Shown one piece after another: positions 17,872 through 28,115 of a stretch of 64,000 nucleotides of DNA (positions within the stretch are counted from its first letter, which is position 1; every line of letters starts with the position of its first letter). The stretch spans positions 69,854-133,853 of the forward strand of contig DFLF01000011.1 of the NCBI GenBank assembly GCA_002373675.1, written 5' to 3'. The notes beneath the pieces were generated by a model that ran no database searches, was not told the DNA's origin, and worked only from the letters and a program-made list of their open reading frames with translations. The translations under genes and the position numbers were made by a program. The stretch comes from Pseudobutyrivibrio sp. UBA3626 (lineage in GTDB: Bacteria > Bacillota > Clostridia > Lachnospirales > Lachnospiraceae).

Positions 17872-18170
17872 CAAAAACTTTGTGTAGAATTTGTGAAAAA
17901 CGCACTAAAAAGTGGCATAGTGACGACGAGGTCTTCTTATGCTATGTGCAATAAGCACAAAAACCATGCATGATTTATAGTGAAATATAACAAAAGCACC
18001 TAGAAATTATGAAATGTGCTTAATTCTAGCATTATAAATTTGTGCATGTATAACAAAATGCGTTGATTATAATAAGTCAAAAAAGTATGGGGTGAGTATT
18101 AAGCTGTTAATAATTTAACATGCCGTGAACAAATTGTGTCCTATTTATAAAAAAATTATTAATTTTTCTA

Positions 18171-18199
18171 TTGAATATTTATAATTGCGAGAGTATAAT
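18171..18199 (+). promoter_or_regulatory. Promoter of the DUF5692-like gene
   Basis: TTGAAT (18171-18176), a 17-base spacer and TATAAT (18194-18199). AAGGAGGAAA lies just before the ATG at 18244. Confidence 0.75.
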
Positions 18200-18243
18200 C
18201 ATTACTTGAAGAACATATTACTATCAAGGAGGAAATTAAGAAA

Positions 18244-19350
18244 ATGGATGGTATGATATTTCAAATCTATGGCGATACCTCATTAACACAGATTCTTGGT
18301 TGGTGTATGGTATTTGCCGGATTGATTCTACTTAACGAGCTTGGTCGTAGAACTAAGTGGGGTGGAATCTTACTATTTGTAATTGTTCCAATTATTTTAA
18401 CAATTTACTTTATTCTTATCCATGTTGGTCTATTTGGTGGAGCAGAAAACCAAGAGGCTATGTACATGGACGGATGGTTCCATTACTTCAAGCTATATGC
18501 TGCAGACATCGGATGCGTAGGTTTCATGATGATCAAGTATGGCTGGGGTATTGGTAAGAAGCATTGGTTTAAGGCATGGCCTTTCTTCATTGTTGCAGCT
18601 AATATCTTAATCGCTGTTGTATCTGACCTTGAGTCATTCATCAAAGGTACAATGGCAGGTGGCGCAACAGGTGGTTGGTGGGCTTCCAACGAAGGCGTAT
18701 TCTTATACGGCGGATGGTGGAACCTATTAAATGCACTTGCAGGTATTATTAATATCCTTTGTATGACAGGTTGGTGGGGAATTTACTCATCAAAGGGTCA
18801 AAAAGATATGTTATGGCCTGACATGACATTTGCATTTATCCTTGCATATGATGTATGGAACTTCGAGTATACATACTTGAACCTTCCTACACACTCATGG
18901 TACTGTGGTGTTGCTTTACTTCTTGCTCCTACATTTGCAGCAGCATTTTGGAACAAGGGTGGTTGGATTCAAAACCGTGCAAACACTCTTGCAATCTGGT
19001 GTATGTTCGCACAAGTTGCGCCTCTATTCCAGTTAAGCAAGACGTTCTCTGTAATGCCAACAGTTTACGGTGGCGCAGCAGAGGCTGGTTACTCAGCACT
19101 TGACCTTTATGATTCAGCTATTAGCGTATACAACAATGGTGGAGATGCTGCTAAGGCAATCAGTGAGCTTGGTATCACAGCTAATCCAACAGCTCAGGGT
19201 GTTATCGCTATGGCTGCTATCGTTATTAACGTTGTTGTATTCACAGCAATTCTTAAGAGAGCTATTGAGCAGAAGAAGAATCCATATACAAACGAAATTT
19301 GGACTGGTACAAAAGATTTCGAGCTTGCTATGGCAAGAAGAGAGGATTAA
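18244..19350 (+). CDS. Polytopic membrane protein, DUF5692-like
   Basis: This 368-residue protein has about nine hydrophobic segments. It is unusually rich in tryptophan and glycine (GGATGGWWASNEGVFLYGG, then NILCMTGWWGIYSS). It resembles a Lachnospiraceae membrane family I recall as DUF5692, whose substrate is unknown. Its strong promoter, ideal ribosome site and strong terminator mark it as a well-expressed single gene. Many of its codons end in C or A (ATC, TAC, GGC), unlike neighbouring genes, which also suggests high expression. It could be a transporter or a membrane enzyme. No catalytic motif is seen. Confidence 0.7.
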   Translation: MDGMIFQIYGDTSLTQILGWCMVFAGLILLNELGRRTKWGGILLFVIVPIILTIYFILIHVGLFGGAENQEAMYMDGWFHYFKLYAADIGCVGFMMIKYGWGIGKKHWFKAWPFFIVAANILIAVVSDLESFIKGTMAGGATGGWWASNEGVFLYGGWWNLLNALAGIINILCMTGWWGIYSSKGQKDMLWPDMTFAFILAYDVWNFEYTYLNLPTHSWYCGVALLLAPTFAAAFWNKGGWIQNRANTLAIWCMFAQVAPLFQLSKTFSVMPTVYGGAAEAGYSALDLYDSAISVYNNGGDAAKAISELGITANPTAQGVIAMAAIVINVVVFTAILKRAIEQKKNPYTNEIWTGTKDFELAMARRED

Positions 19351-19390
19351 TTCTAGTTTAATATTTTTTGAATATGTTCTTTCAGATTAA

Positions 19391-19418
19391 AGCAGGTGCT
19401 AAGGCACCTGCTTTTTTT
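19391..19418 (+). terminator. Rho-independent terminator
   Basis: A 9 bp perfect stem (AGCAGGTGC 19391-19399, GCACCTGCT 19404-19412) with a TAAG loop is followed by a run of T. Confidence 0.95.
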
Positions 19419-19503
19419 AGGCTTTTACGATGCATAAAAAATAGAGGAGGCAGCCACCCTATCTGCCTTCACATAAATAACTCAACTTACTATACAAAAC
19501 TGA

Positions 19504-19531
19504 TTGACACCAATTTTTAATGTGGGATAAT
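19504..19531 (+). promoter_or_regulatory. Promoter of the alpha-galactosidase gene
   Basis: TTGACA (19504-19509), a 16-base spacer and GATAAT (19526-19531). A second TATAAT directly overlaps downstream (19531-19536). No clear sugar-responsive operator palindrome is seen in the 70-base leader. Confidence 0.65.
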
Positions 19532-19602
19532 ATAATGTATATAAGCATGAGTTACCTGAGACTCAGCATACATGTAGAATATGTATAAGGGGGACTTTGT
19601 AG

Positions 19603-21972
19603 ATGATTAAATACGAAGAGAAGACGAAATTTTTTAAACTGGATACTAAGAATACATCTTATTGTATGGCAGTTCTTGATACGGGGCATGTTGAGCATTT
19701 GTATTATGGTGACAGGATTAATGCGGATACGCCTGAATTTATGTTGGAGAAGAGGTGTCTTACTCCCGGGAATTGCAATGCATACGATGGAGAGCATTCA
19801 ATTACTTTAGAGGATGCATGTCTAGAGATGTCGGGCTATGGCAAAGGTGATATCAGAGAGCCTTTTATTGATGCTGTTTTCGCAGACGGTTCAATGACGA
19901 CTGACTTTGTATTTGATTATTGTATGGTAGATAAAGGTAAAAAGGCTTATAAGACTCTGCCGGGGTCTTATGATGATGACAACAAACAAGACCACTTGAT
20001 GATTTCATTGAAAGACAAGAACAGCGGTTGTACTTTAGAACTTCATTATTATGTATATGAAGAAGAGGACGTTATTACAAGAAGCGCCAAATTCATTAAT
20101 ACAAGTGATGATGATGTTAAGCTTAGAAGACTTATGTCTATGCAACTGGATTTTGATGATGCGGGCTTCGTTATAACTTCTTTCCATGGTGGATGGACGC
20201 AGGAGATGAATAAGCATGATGTTACACTAACAAGCGGAAGATTTGTTAATAGTACATATACAGGATGCTCATCTTCGAGAAGTAATCCTTTCGTTATGCT
20301 TTCAGAGGTGGATACAACAGAAAGTAGTGGTAATTGCTACGGCTTCAATCTGATTTATTCGGGCAATCACTATGAATCCTTTGAAGTAAACAGCTTCAAC
20401 AAGACGAGATTTGTAAGTGGAATTAATCCTCAAAGTTTTGAGTTCTTTATTGAACCTAAAGGTGAATTTGAGGCGCCTGAAGCTGTAATGACATTTTCAA
20501 GTAAAGGTCATAATGGCATGAGCCAGAATATGCACGCGTTTGTTAGAAAACATATTGTTAGAGGCAAGTGGCGTGACAAGGCTCGTCCAATTCTGCTTAA
20601 CAGCTGGGAGGCTTCTTACTTCGATATTAATGAAAGTAAGCTTCTTAATCTTGCTGCAGAAGGAGCTAAGCTTGGAATTGAACTGTTTGTTATGGACGAT
20701 GGATGGTTTGGAGAGAGAAGTGATGATACCAGGGCTCTAGGTGATTGGGATGAGAACACTAAGAAACTTCCTCACGGTGTAGCAGGACTTGCTGAAAGAA
20801 TTAATGACCTTGGAATGGACTTTGGTATCTGGGTTGAGCCTGAGATGGTAAATGTTGATTCAGAGCTTTACAGAGCTCATCCTGATTGGGCAATTTCTAT
20901 TCCTGATAGAGATCATTCAGAAGGTCGTAACCAGAGAATACTTGATTTTACCAACCCTGAAGTGGTAGATTACATGACAAAAGCAATGTCTAAGGTATTT
21001 AGCCTTGGTAATATAGCTTATGTAAAATGGGATATGAATAGGACATTTACAGATTATTATTCTCAGTATCTTCCTAAGGACAGACAGGGCGAAGTGGGAC
21101 ATAGATATATCTGTGGCGTATACAAGATGATGAAGACTTTGACGGAGAAGTTCCCTGAGATTCTCTTTGAAGGCTGTGCCGCAGGAGGCAATAGATTCGA
21201 CCTTGGAATTTTATCATATTTCCCACAGATATGGGCAAGTGATTGTACTGACGCAGTTCAGAGACTTAATATCCAGAATGGATATAGTTACGGTTATCCC
21301 ATGTCTACTGTATCAGCCCATGTATCAGGATGTCCGAACCATCAGACACTTAGGACAACGCCAATTGATACACGATTCAACGTAGCAAGTTTTGGCGTAT
21401 TGGGCTATGAGTGTAACTTGTGTGACGCTACCAAGGATGAGAAGGAAGCTATCAAAGAACAGATAGAGATTTATAAGAAGTATAGAGATACAATGCAGTT
21501 CGGTGATTTCTATAGGGTTAAGGCTGATAATGTATATCAATGGACTGTTGTATCTAAGGACAAATCCTGTGCAATAGGAATGGTTGCCCAGATTCTAATG
21601 AAGGCTGGCAGAGGGTATCAGAAGTTTAAAGCATCGGGACTGGATCCTGATAAGAAATATCATTTCTATGGTAGGGAGCTTAAGTATCATCTCAGGGAAT
21701 ATGGTGATCTTATTAATACTGGTATACCAAGTCTTCCTATAATTGGAAAGCCTCATATTAATCCTAATAACGATACACTTATGAATCTCTTTAACAAGGT
21801 TAATCCTATGAATGGAGAGAAAGAGGATTATGAGGTATATGGTAATGCTCTTATGAATTGTGGAGTTAAGCTTAAGCAGGCTTATACAGGTGTAGGATAT
21901 AATGGCGAGGGCGAGACTAGACATTTTCCGGATTTCGGTTCAAGGATTTATTTTATAGAAGAGTCGAAGTAG
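19603..21972 (+). CDS. Alpha-galactosidase, glycoside hydrolase family 36
   Basis: This 789-residue GH36 enzyme hydrolyses terminal alpha-1,6-galactosides such as melibiose, raffinose and galactomannan side chains. The nucleophile is D477 in KWDMNR and the acid/base is D547 in WASDCTDA. Other landmarks are LLNSWEASYFD, MDDGWFGERSDD, WVEPEMVN and EGCAAGGNRFDLG. The N-terminal beta-sandwich and C-terminal sheet domain are present and the length is normal. No signal peptide is seen, so it acts inside the cell on imported oligosaccharides. The galactose released could enter the Leloir pathway through galT. Confidence 0.95.
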   Translation: MIKYEEKTKFFKLDTKNTSYCMAVLDTGHVEHLYYGDRINADTPEFMLEKRCLTPGNCNAYDGEHSITLEDACLEMSGYGKGDIREPFIDAVFADGSMTTDFVFDYCMVDKGKKAYKTLPGSYDDDNKQDHLMISLKDKNSGCTLELHYYVYEEEDVITRSAKFINTSDDDVKLRRLMSMQLDFDDAGFVITSFHGGWTQEMNKHDVTLTSGRFVNSTYTGCSSSRSNPFVMLSEVDTTESSGNCYGFNLIYSGNHYESFEVNSFNKTRFVSGINPQSFEFFIEPKGEFEAPEAVMTFSSKGHNGMSQNMHAFVRKHIVRGKWRDKARPILLNSWEASYFDINESKLLNLAAEGAKLGIELFVMDDGWFGERSDDTRALGDWDENTKKLPHGVAGLAERINDLGMDFGIWVEPEMVNVDSELYRAHPDWAISIPDRDHSEGRNQRILDFTNPEVVDYMTKAMSKVFSLGNIAYVKWDMNRTFTDYYSQYLPKDRQGEVGHRYICGVYKMMKTLTEKFPEILFEGCAAGGNRFDLGILSYFPQIWASDCTDAVQRLNIQNGYSYGYPMSTVSAHVSGCPNHQTLRTTPIDTRFNVASFGVLGYECNLCDATKDEKEAIKEQIEIYKKYRDTMQFGDFYRVKADNVYQWTVVSKDKSCAIGMVAQILMKAGRGYQKFKASGLDPDKKYHFYGRELKYHLREYGDLINTGIPSLPIIGKPHINPNNDTLMNLFNKVNPMNGEKEDYEVYGNALMNCGVKLKQAYTGVGYNGEGETRHFPDFGSRIYFIEESK

Positions 21973-22027
21973 GCATTTATTAAAGGGTTACATAATAGAT
22001 ATACTAGAAACAACAAGGGTTTAACAT

Positions 22028-23125
22028 ATGAATGCGTGTTATGATAAGGTGCCGGTAATTATACCGGCGCTAAATCCTGACAATAGAATAAGAATCTTCA
22101 TTCATTTTCTTGAAGAAGCTGGATTTGATCATATTATCGTGGTGGATGATGGCAGTGATAGCCATCATAAAGAAGGTATTTTTAGAGAACTTGAAGAAGA
22201 AGGCGTGAAAGTGCTTTCTTATGACGATAATCAGGGCAAAGGTGCTGCTATCAAAGACGGGTTGTCTTATGTATATGATGATATTCCAGATGCAATAGGA
22301 GCTGTTACTGCTGATTATGATGGAAGACAGAGTGCGAAAGCAGCAACTCTAATTGCTGACAAGTTGCTTGAAGGAGAAGAGTTTGTCCTTGGAGTAAGAG
22401 ACTTAGAACATAGTAATATGTCTAAGAAAATGCGAAATGGCTATAAGATGGTGGGGCTTACTTTTAGAGTACTATATAGTAAACGTGTCAGAGATATTCA
22501 GACTGGTCTAAGGGGTATAGGACGTTCTTTGATGCCATATTTTGTTGATATTAAAGGATCTCGCTATGAATATGAGCCTAAGATGATTATCGATGCTGTA
22601 AGGGATGATATTCCTATCTGTGAAGTTGATGTGGGGCCAATTAAGCCTATTGACATGGATGAATCCACCTTGTTTGTTAGTGAGAACTTTAGGCCTTTTG
22701 CAGATTCCTTTAGGATAATGGTTGTACTTTTTGTTAATTTTATTAAGTACGCTATGACATCTATTTCGGCAACGGCAGTTGATTTTGCTTTGTTTTACAC
22801 GTTGTCGAATCATATTCTGAAGGATTTGAGTCTTGGTATGTGCGTTCTTTTGTCAACAGTTATTGCAAGAGTGGTATCAAGTACACTGGCATTTCTTGTT
22901 AATAGAAATGTTGTGTTTAAGTCGAAGGATAACCTGGTTAAGAAAATGCTTAAGTTCTATGGGCTTGCTGCTATAATTATGTTTTGCTCAGCAGAACTCG
23001 TAACATTATTTGTATATTTGTTCGGTGGAGGAAAGACATTTACCAAGCTGTTTGTTGATTTATGCTTATTCTTTATCAGCTATCAGATTCAACAAAGATT
23101 TATATTTAAGAGTAAAGATAAATGA
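22028..23125 (+). CDS. Glycosyltransferase family 2 fused to a GtrA domain
   Basis: This 365-residue fusion has residues 1-220 as a GT2 domain (VPVIIPALNPDN, IVVDDGSD, GKGAAIKDGL, IQTGLRGIGR), here predicted to act on a polyprenyl phosphate. Residues 235-365 form a GtrA-like unit of four helices (FVNFIKYAMTSISATAVDF, then FLVNRNVVFKSK and QRFIFKSKDK). GtrA proteins move lipid-linked sugars across the membrane, so the fusion may both make and flip the carrier. The usual second GT2 aspartate motif is TADYDGRQS, somewhat altered from DxD. It follows the alpha-galactosidase by 55 bases. Confidence 0.88.
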   Translation: MNACYDKVPVIIPALNPDNRIRIFIHFLEEAGFDHIIVVDDGSDSHHKEGIFRELEEEGVKVLSYDDNQGKGAAIKDGLSYVYDDIPDAIGAVTADYDGRQSAKAATLIADKLLEGEEFVLGVRDLEHSNMSKKMRNGYKMVGLTFRVLYSKRVRDIQTGLRGIGRSLMPYFVDIKGSRYEYEPKMIIDAVRDDIPICEVDVGPIKPIDMDESTLFVSENFRPFADSFRIMVVLFVNFIKYAMTSISATAVDFALFYTLSNHILKDLSLGMCVLLSTVIARVVSSTLAFLVNRNVVFKSKDNLVKKMLKFYGLAAIIMFCSAELVTLFVYLFGGGKTFTKLFVDLCLFFISYQIQQRFIFKSKDK

Positions 23126-23169
23126 CAAATGCAGATGGGGACAGGTGTCCATTATCTGCATTTGTTTTT
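23126..23169 (+). terminator. Rho-independent terminator after the GT2-GtrA gene
   Basis: A perfect 11 bp stem (CAAATGCAGAT 23126-23136, ATCTGCATTTG 23154-23164) with an inner GGAC/GTCC hairpin is followed by TTTTT. Confidence 0.9.
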
Positions 23170-23189
23170 GTGATTTATCTACTTTTTTG

Positions 23190-23218
23190 TTGTTATAAGA
23201 GACTTAATAAGGTATAAT
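23190..23218 (+). promoter_or_regulatory. Promoter of the membrane GGDEF gene
   Basis: TTGTTA (23190-23195), a 17-base spacer and TATAAT (23213-23218), immediately after the upstream terminator. Confidence 0.6.
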
Positions 23219-23256
23219 ATTATGTAGGTTTTTATGTTGTAAGGGGAAGTTTTGGA

Positions 23257-24996
23257 ATGCAATTATTTGACAAGAATAATTCAAACGACGTACATTTCGT
23301 ACGTAAATTAATTATTTCAATCAGTATTATTGTCGTATTTATTGCAGCAGTAGTTATATTTTCTATTAACATGAAGTCAGAAAGTTCCGGCAATCCACAG
23401 AAGCTGGATACTGGTTGGGATGTTATAATTAATGATTCTATATATGAGGATGTTACATTGTCAACCTTTCGAATACCAGAAGGTTTGGAGAAGGGCGATG
23501 TTATTCTTCTTAAAAATACTTTACCTAAAGAATTTGATGGTGATGTATCATGCCTTATGCTTTTGATATATCTAACAACTGTAGATGCAAATATTGATGG
23601 TCAGAATATATATTCATATGGTAATGAAGAATATGAGAACGGATTTGTAGGTTCGGGCTATCATTTTATTCAATTACCTTACCAGTCTGAAGGCAAAGAG
23701 ATATCAATTGTACTTAAACCTTCAGAAGCAGGAGCATTTACTAATATTCCTACGCCGGTTGTTGTTGATTCCAGATATGCACCAACTACCTTTACAGATA
23801 AGAATATGCTTAATATATTTATCTGTATATTCTTGTTTATGCTTGGCGCATCAATAACAATTGTAAGTGCTATATCATTTTTCTTTAACACTAATGCCAA
23901 GAGGCTTGTTGTAATTGGAATTCTCGCTTCACTTATAGGCGCATGGTCGCTTGGTAATACCAAGGTTCTTCAGATGTTCTCTATTAATCTTGAAGTAAAC
24001 ACTGTTCTTGAATATTTGACTTTATATGTGGCACCTATACCGCTTATTGGTCTGATTATCATGATGAGACAAGATGATACTGTATGGAAGAAGAGAACAT
24101 TATTTCTGGGTATGTTTGCAATCATACTATTTGGTGTAATAAGCACTATATTACATTTTACCAATGTAGCTCATTATCCAAGTACGCTTACAGCATTCCA
24201 TTTCCTGGCATTTGGTGTTCTTATTATTGCAGCCGTTGCAGGACGTAAGAAATTCTCTCTTATGGACAGGGCGGAGAGACTTCTTAATTTTGCAATCATT
24301 GTTCTCTGTGTATTTGCAGGACTTGACATAATAAGATTTAATTTCTCTAAATATATATGGCCGGAAAATGAGTTAATTGCTAATTCAATACTTCCATTTG
24401 GAACACTGGTATTTGTTATTCTTCTTGTTGGAAGTTACTTAATGTACCTATATGATATGATTAAGAGCAAGGCTGAATCAATGGCTCTTTCTAAGATGGC
24501 ATATAACGATCCTTTGACAGGACTATATAATAGAGCGAAGGCGGAAGAGACATTCGCCAAACTTCTGGAGAAGCAGAAGGATTACTTCCTTATTAATCTT
24601 GATTTGAATGGGCTTAAGAGGATGAATGACCAATTCGGTCATGAAAAGGGAGATTTGTTAATTACAAGTTTTGCAGATATTCTTAGAACCTGCTTCGATG
24701 ATATAGGTACTGTAGTAAGAATGGGTGGAGATGAATTCTTAATAATCATTGATTCTGATAAAGAAGAACTTATTAAACCGGCTCTTGCTAATATGATTAA
24801 GCTTGAATCAGAGAAGTCAAAAGAGACAGGAATGAGAATAGAGGCTTCATTTGGTATATCTTCTAATATTGAAGATAGAAGTCGCAATCCTGAGCAGGTA
24901 TATTCAGTGGCTGATTCAAGAATGTATTCTATGAAGCAAAAGACAAAGGCTGCAAGAAGAGCCAAGGCTCAAGCTGCTGATAAGAATAACGAATAG
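23257..24996 (+). CDS. Membrane-bound diguanylate cyclase (7TMR-like sensor plus GGDEF)
   Basis: This 579-residue protein has one helix near residues 17-37 and an outer beta-rich domain to about residue 180, with a YSYGNEEYENG motif reminiscent of 7TMR-DISM input domains. About seven helices (190-405) and a cytosolic GGDEF domain with GGDEF intact at 490-494 follow. The cyclase would make c-di-GMP in response to an outside ligand. No RxxD site is seen at the usual place, so product inhibition may be absent. It has its own promoter. The chemoreceptor follows 38 bases later, which suggests a joined motility or surface-signalling role. Confidence 0.88.
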   Translation: MQLFDKNNSNDVHFVRKLIISISIIVVFIAAVVIFSINMKSESSGNPQKLDTGWDVIINDSIYEDVTLSTFRIPEGLEKGDVILLKNTLPKEFDGDVSCLMLLIYLTTVDANIDGQNIYSYGNEEYENGFVGSGYHFIQLPYQSEGKEISIVLKPSEAGAFTNIPTPVVVDSRYAPTTFTDKNMLNIFICIFLFMLGASITIVSAISFFFNTNAKRLVVIGILASLIGAWSLGNTKVLQMFSINLEVNTVLEYLTLYVAPIPLIGLIIMMRQDDTVWKKRTLFLGMFAIILFGVISTILHFTNVAHYPSTLTAFHFLAFGVLIIAAVAGRKKFSLMDRAERLLNFAIIVLCVFAGLDIIRFNFSKYIWPENELIANSILPFGTLVFVILLVGSYLMYLYDMIKSKAESMALSKMAYNDPLTGLYNRAKAEETFAKLLEKQKDYFLINLDLNGLKRMNDQFGHEKGDLLITSFADILRTCFDDIGTVVRMGGDEFLIIIDSDKEELIKPALANMIKLESEKSKETGMRIEASFGISSNIEDRSRNPEQVYSVADSRMYSMKQKTKAARRAKAQAADKNNE

Positions 24997-25034
24997 TAAT
25001 ATATAATGTTTAATAAAACAAGGAGGTCATATCT

Positions 25035-26513
25035 ATGGATTTGAAGTCAAAACAGTTAATGGAGAAGAAGAATGTAAGCTTCATTTTAACAATTATTATT
25101 CTTGTTACAATGTTACTATATTCAGTATATAGGCTTATTCTCGGATTTGAAATCCTTAATATTGTGAGACTTGTATTGGTTGTAGTTCCACTGATATTTG
25201 TTATTATTATCAGATTGGTTCTTATGAAGAAACCTGGTTCGGAGATGTACTTTACTTATTCTTCGGGAATTGCATATGGTGGGGTACTGCTTACAAGTGT
25301 TGATGATATATATCTATATGCATTTATGTTCCCAATAGTAATTCTTGTATTACTATTCCAGGATGTCAGAAAGAGTATTATTGGGTCTGCAACAGCTATA
25401 GTTTTTAATATTATATATCTTGTAGAGTATTTTATGATATCTGATAGGCCATCATTAGCAGCTGTAATATTCCAGTTTGTATTCTGCTTGCTTACTTGCT
25501 TTGTGGCAATATTTGTTATTAAGACACTTAGCAAACATAATAAAGAAAGTATGGATGCAATTGCAGATTCAGCTAAAGCACAAGCGGGTACAGCGAGAGA
25601 AGTTCTTGGTGTATCAGAGAATATTGCTGATAAGATTGATGGAGCGCAAGATCTTGTTGAAAAGCTTAATGTAGCAATCACTGAGAGTAATGATGCTGTT
25701 AATGGAATAGCAACAAGTACTAAGACAACAGCTGAATCAATTGAGAATCAGACAGTTATGACAGCAGAGATTCAAGAGAATCTTGAAGAGGCGGAAGCAG
25801 AAGCTAATAACATGATGGAAGCTTCAAAACTTGCTAAGGAGACTGTTGCTGAAGGAGCAAAACTTCTTGAAGAACTTAAGATGCAAGCTTCTGAGACAGC
25901 AGAAGTTAACAGGTCTACTCGCGAGACCACAGTTGAGCTTAATGAGCGAATCAAAGAAGTTGAGAATATTGTTGGTACAATTCTTAGTATTTCTGATCAG
26001 ACTAATTTACTTGCTCTTAATGCTTCAATTGAGGCAGCCAGAGCTGGTGAAGCAGGAAAGGGATTTGCAGTAGTTGCTGATGAGATTAGAAATCTTTCAG
26101 AAGAGACGAAAGATTCAACAGAGAAGATTTCAGATATTATTAATAAATTCACAGTTGATGTTGATAAAGCCAGTCGTAACATGGAGCGTTCTGCTCAGAG
26201 TTCAGACAAGCAAAATGAAATGATTGAAGTTACAGGTGATAAATTCGATGCAATTAAAGTACAGATGGAGGATTTATCTAATTCAGTTAATAGTATTTCG
26301 AGAGAAGTTAATGATATTGTAGCAGCAAATACTAAGATTATGGATGCTATATCTAACTTGTCTGCTACTTCTGAAGAGATTGCAGCTTCTTCTGAAAGCA
26401 GTATCACCGTAAGTGATCAGAGTATGACATACATGAACGAGATGACAGATCTTCTTAATGATGTATTTGATGTATCTAATAATATGAAGACCATGGTTAA
26501 TAGCGATAATTAG
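25035..26513 (+). CDS. Methyl-accepting chemotaxis protein with polytopic sensor
   Basis: This 492-residue receptor begins with about six helices (residues 14-165) and almost no outer domain, unlike the standard two-helix receptor, and shows no HAMP domain. The cytosolic part is a long coiled coil with the signalling hairpin tip [20 protein letters not shown] (about 318-337), followed by [17 protein letters not shown]. It should work with CheA/CheW, which are not in the window. The polytopic input could sense a membrane or small diffusible cue. It starts 38 bases after the GGDEF gene with an AAGGAGG site. Confidence 0.93.
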   Translation: MDLKSKQLMEKKNVSFILTIIILVTMLLYSVYRLILGFEILNIVRLVLVVVPLIFVIIIRLVLMKKPGSEMYFTYSSGIAYGGVLLTSVDDIYLYAFMFPIVILVLLFQDVRKSIIGSATAIVFNIIYLVEYFMISDRPSLAAVIFQFVFCLLTCFVAIFVIKTLSKHNKESMDAIADSAKAQAGTAREVLGVSENIADKIDGAQDLVEKLNVAITESNDAVNGIATSTKTTAESIENQTVMTAEIQENLEEAEAEANNMMEASKLAKETVAEGAKLLEELKMQASETAEVNRSTRETTVELNERIKEVENIVGTILSISDQTNLLALNASIEAARAGEAGKGFAVVADEIRNLSEETKDSTEKISDIINKFTVDVDKASRNMERSAQSSDKQNEMIEVTGDKFDAIKVQMEDLSNSVNSISREVNDIVAANTKIMDAISNLSATSEEIAASSESSITVSDQSMTYMNEMTDLLNDVFDVSNNMKTMVNSDN

Positions 26514-26528
26514 AAATGTGAGCACTAT

Positions 26529-28115
26529 ATGGATGTTACTATAGTTACTGATTCCAATTCGTATAATGTTACTATAGATAGAATGACTAGACTTGAAACC
26601 ATTCTAGAAGGGCAGGGGATACCTTGCCCTTTTGTTTGTAATGGAGAAGGAACCTGTGGTAAATGCAGAGTAAAATTTCTGTCCGATGCCCCCAAGCCTA
26701 CGCCTGCTGAACAAAAGCTTCTAGGCCAGAGGTTAATTGACAGAGGGTATCGTCTTGCCTGCGAAGTAGTGCTTATTAAAGACTGTAAGATATATGTTCC
26801 AGATGAATCTAAAGTCCAATCAGTAGAGGTGTTTGATACAGAGGCGATTGGAGAACGTGCGAAAATGCGTCGTGAAAAGGTTGTAATGGCCAGATCTAAG
26901 ATTACTGACTACGGTGCCTTAGATGGTGTATGTGAATACGCCGTAGCAATTGACCTTGGGACCACATCTATTGCTGTTGAATTATTTGATTGCTTAGATG
27001 GAAATGTTATATATGCGACGGTAACTGAGAATCATCAAAGTATGTATGGTGTAGATGTTGAGTCTAGAATAGATAGTTCAATTCGAGGAAGACAGTACGA
27101 TTTATCTGCTATTGTTATCCGGGATATTCTTTCATGTCTAGAGGATGTATCAAGGAAGTTGCCGGATGGAGTTAATATCGAAGAACTTCCCATAGTTCTT
27201 GCTGGTAATACAGCTATGATTCATATGCTTTGCAATATGTCTTGTGCTGGACTTGTCGATTATCCATACAAACCCCAGGATTTATCTGAACAGAAGATAG
27301 AATTAGATGATGGTATATTTGTAACGACATTTCCTGCTATATCTGCATTTATTGGAGGAGATATTGTGTCTTCAATATATGCACTTGATATTGATAGAAG
27401 TGACGAGGTAAATGTGCTTATAGACCTTGGAACTAATGGTGAGATGGTTGTTAATAACAGGGGTAAAATGCTTGCTTCTAATATCGCAATGGGTCCGGCA
27501 TTTGAAGGTGGCAATATCTCTTGCGGATGTGCTTCAATTACGGGTGCTATTAGATCTGTTGACATAAGTAACGGTTTCTGCAAGGTTACAACTATTGATA
27601 ATGCGTATGCTATTGGAGTCTGCGGCTCAGGCGTTATAGAAGCAGTATATGAATTCTTTAAGAATGGAATAATTGATGAACATGGCACATTTTCATCAGA
27701 ATTTGCTCTAGGATACGAACTGTGTCAGCTTAATAAGAAGCAGTCAATAGTATTCTTGCAGGATGATGTAAGGAAAATGCAACTGGCGAAAGCTGCCATT
27801 AGAGCAAGTATCGACGTGCTTTTGAATGAGGCGAATATTTCTTATGGTGAGATTGATAATATATATCTTGCTGGAGGATTTGCTTATAGAACTGCTGTAG
27901 ATAAGCTTATTGGAATTGGCGCGCTTCCTAAGGCATGGAAGAATAGGGTTATACCGGTGGGGAATGCGACACTTGAGGGTGCGAGACAGTTTATCATGGA
28001 GAATGATATGAGTCGAATTGATAGAATTGTTCATAATACTACCGTTGTTGATGTCAGTAAGAATGATAATTATCAGGATATGTATCTGGCAAATGTGTTA
28101 TTTGAAGAAAAGTAG
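26529..28115 (+). CDS. Ferredoxin-ASKHA protein, RamA-like corrinoid activation family (DUF4445)
   Basis: This 528-residue protein has residues 1-90 as a 2Fe-2S ferredoxin domain (CPFVCNGEGTCGKC, later C in LACEV). From about residue 135 it is an actin/hexokinase-like ATPase (AVAIDLGTTSIAVELFD, VLIDLGTNGEMV, YLAGGFAYRTA). The family reductively activates corrinoid proteins of methyltransferases. No methyltransferase or corrinoid protein is nearby, so the partner lies elsewhere. It follows the chemoreceptor by 15 bases and converges on the DUF4317 gene, with the two stop codons only two bases apart. Confidence 0.9.
   Translation: MDVTIVTDSNSYNVTIDRMTRLETILEGQGIPCPFVCNGEGTCGKCRVKFLSDAPKPTPAEQKLLGQRLIDRGYRLACEVVLIKDCKIYVPDESKVQSVEVFDTEAIGERAKMRREKVVMARSKITDYGALDGVCEYAVAIDLGTTSIAVELFDCLDGNVIYATVTENHQSMYGVDVESRIDSSIRGRQYDLSAIVIRDILSCLEDVSRKLPDGVNIEELPIVLAGNTAMIHMLCNMSCAGLVDYPYKPQDLSEQKIELDDGIFVTTFPAISAFIGGDIVSSIYALDIDRSDEVNVLIDLGTNGEMVVNNRGKMLASNIAMGPAFEGGNISCGCASITGAIRSVDISNGFCKVTTIDNAYAIGVCGSGVIEAVYEFFKNGIIDEHGTFSSEFALGYELCQLNKKQSIVFLQDDVRKMQLAKAAIRASIDVLLNEANISYGEIDNIYLAGGFAYRTAVDKLIGIGALPKAWKNRVIPVGNATLEGARQFIMENDMSRIDRIVHNTTVVDVSKNDNYQDMYLANVLFEEK

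Noticed and set aside
25256..25681. 141-residue minus-strand frame inside the chemoreceptor gene
   Set aside because: Complement of a coiled-coil/helix region without its own signals.
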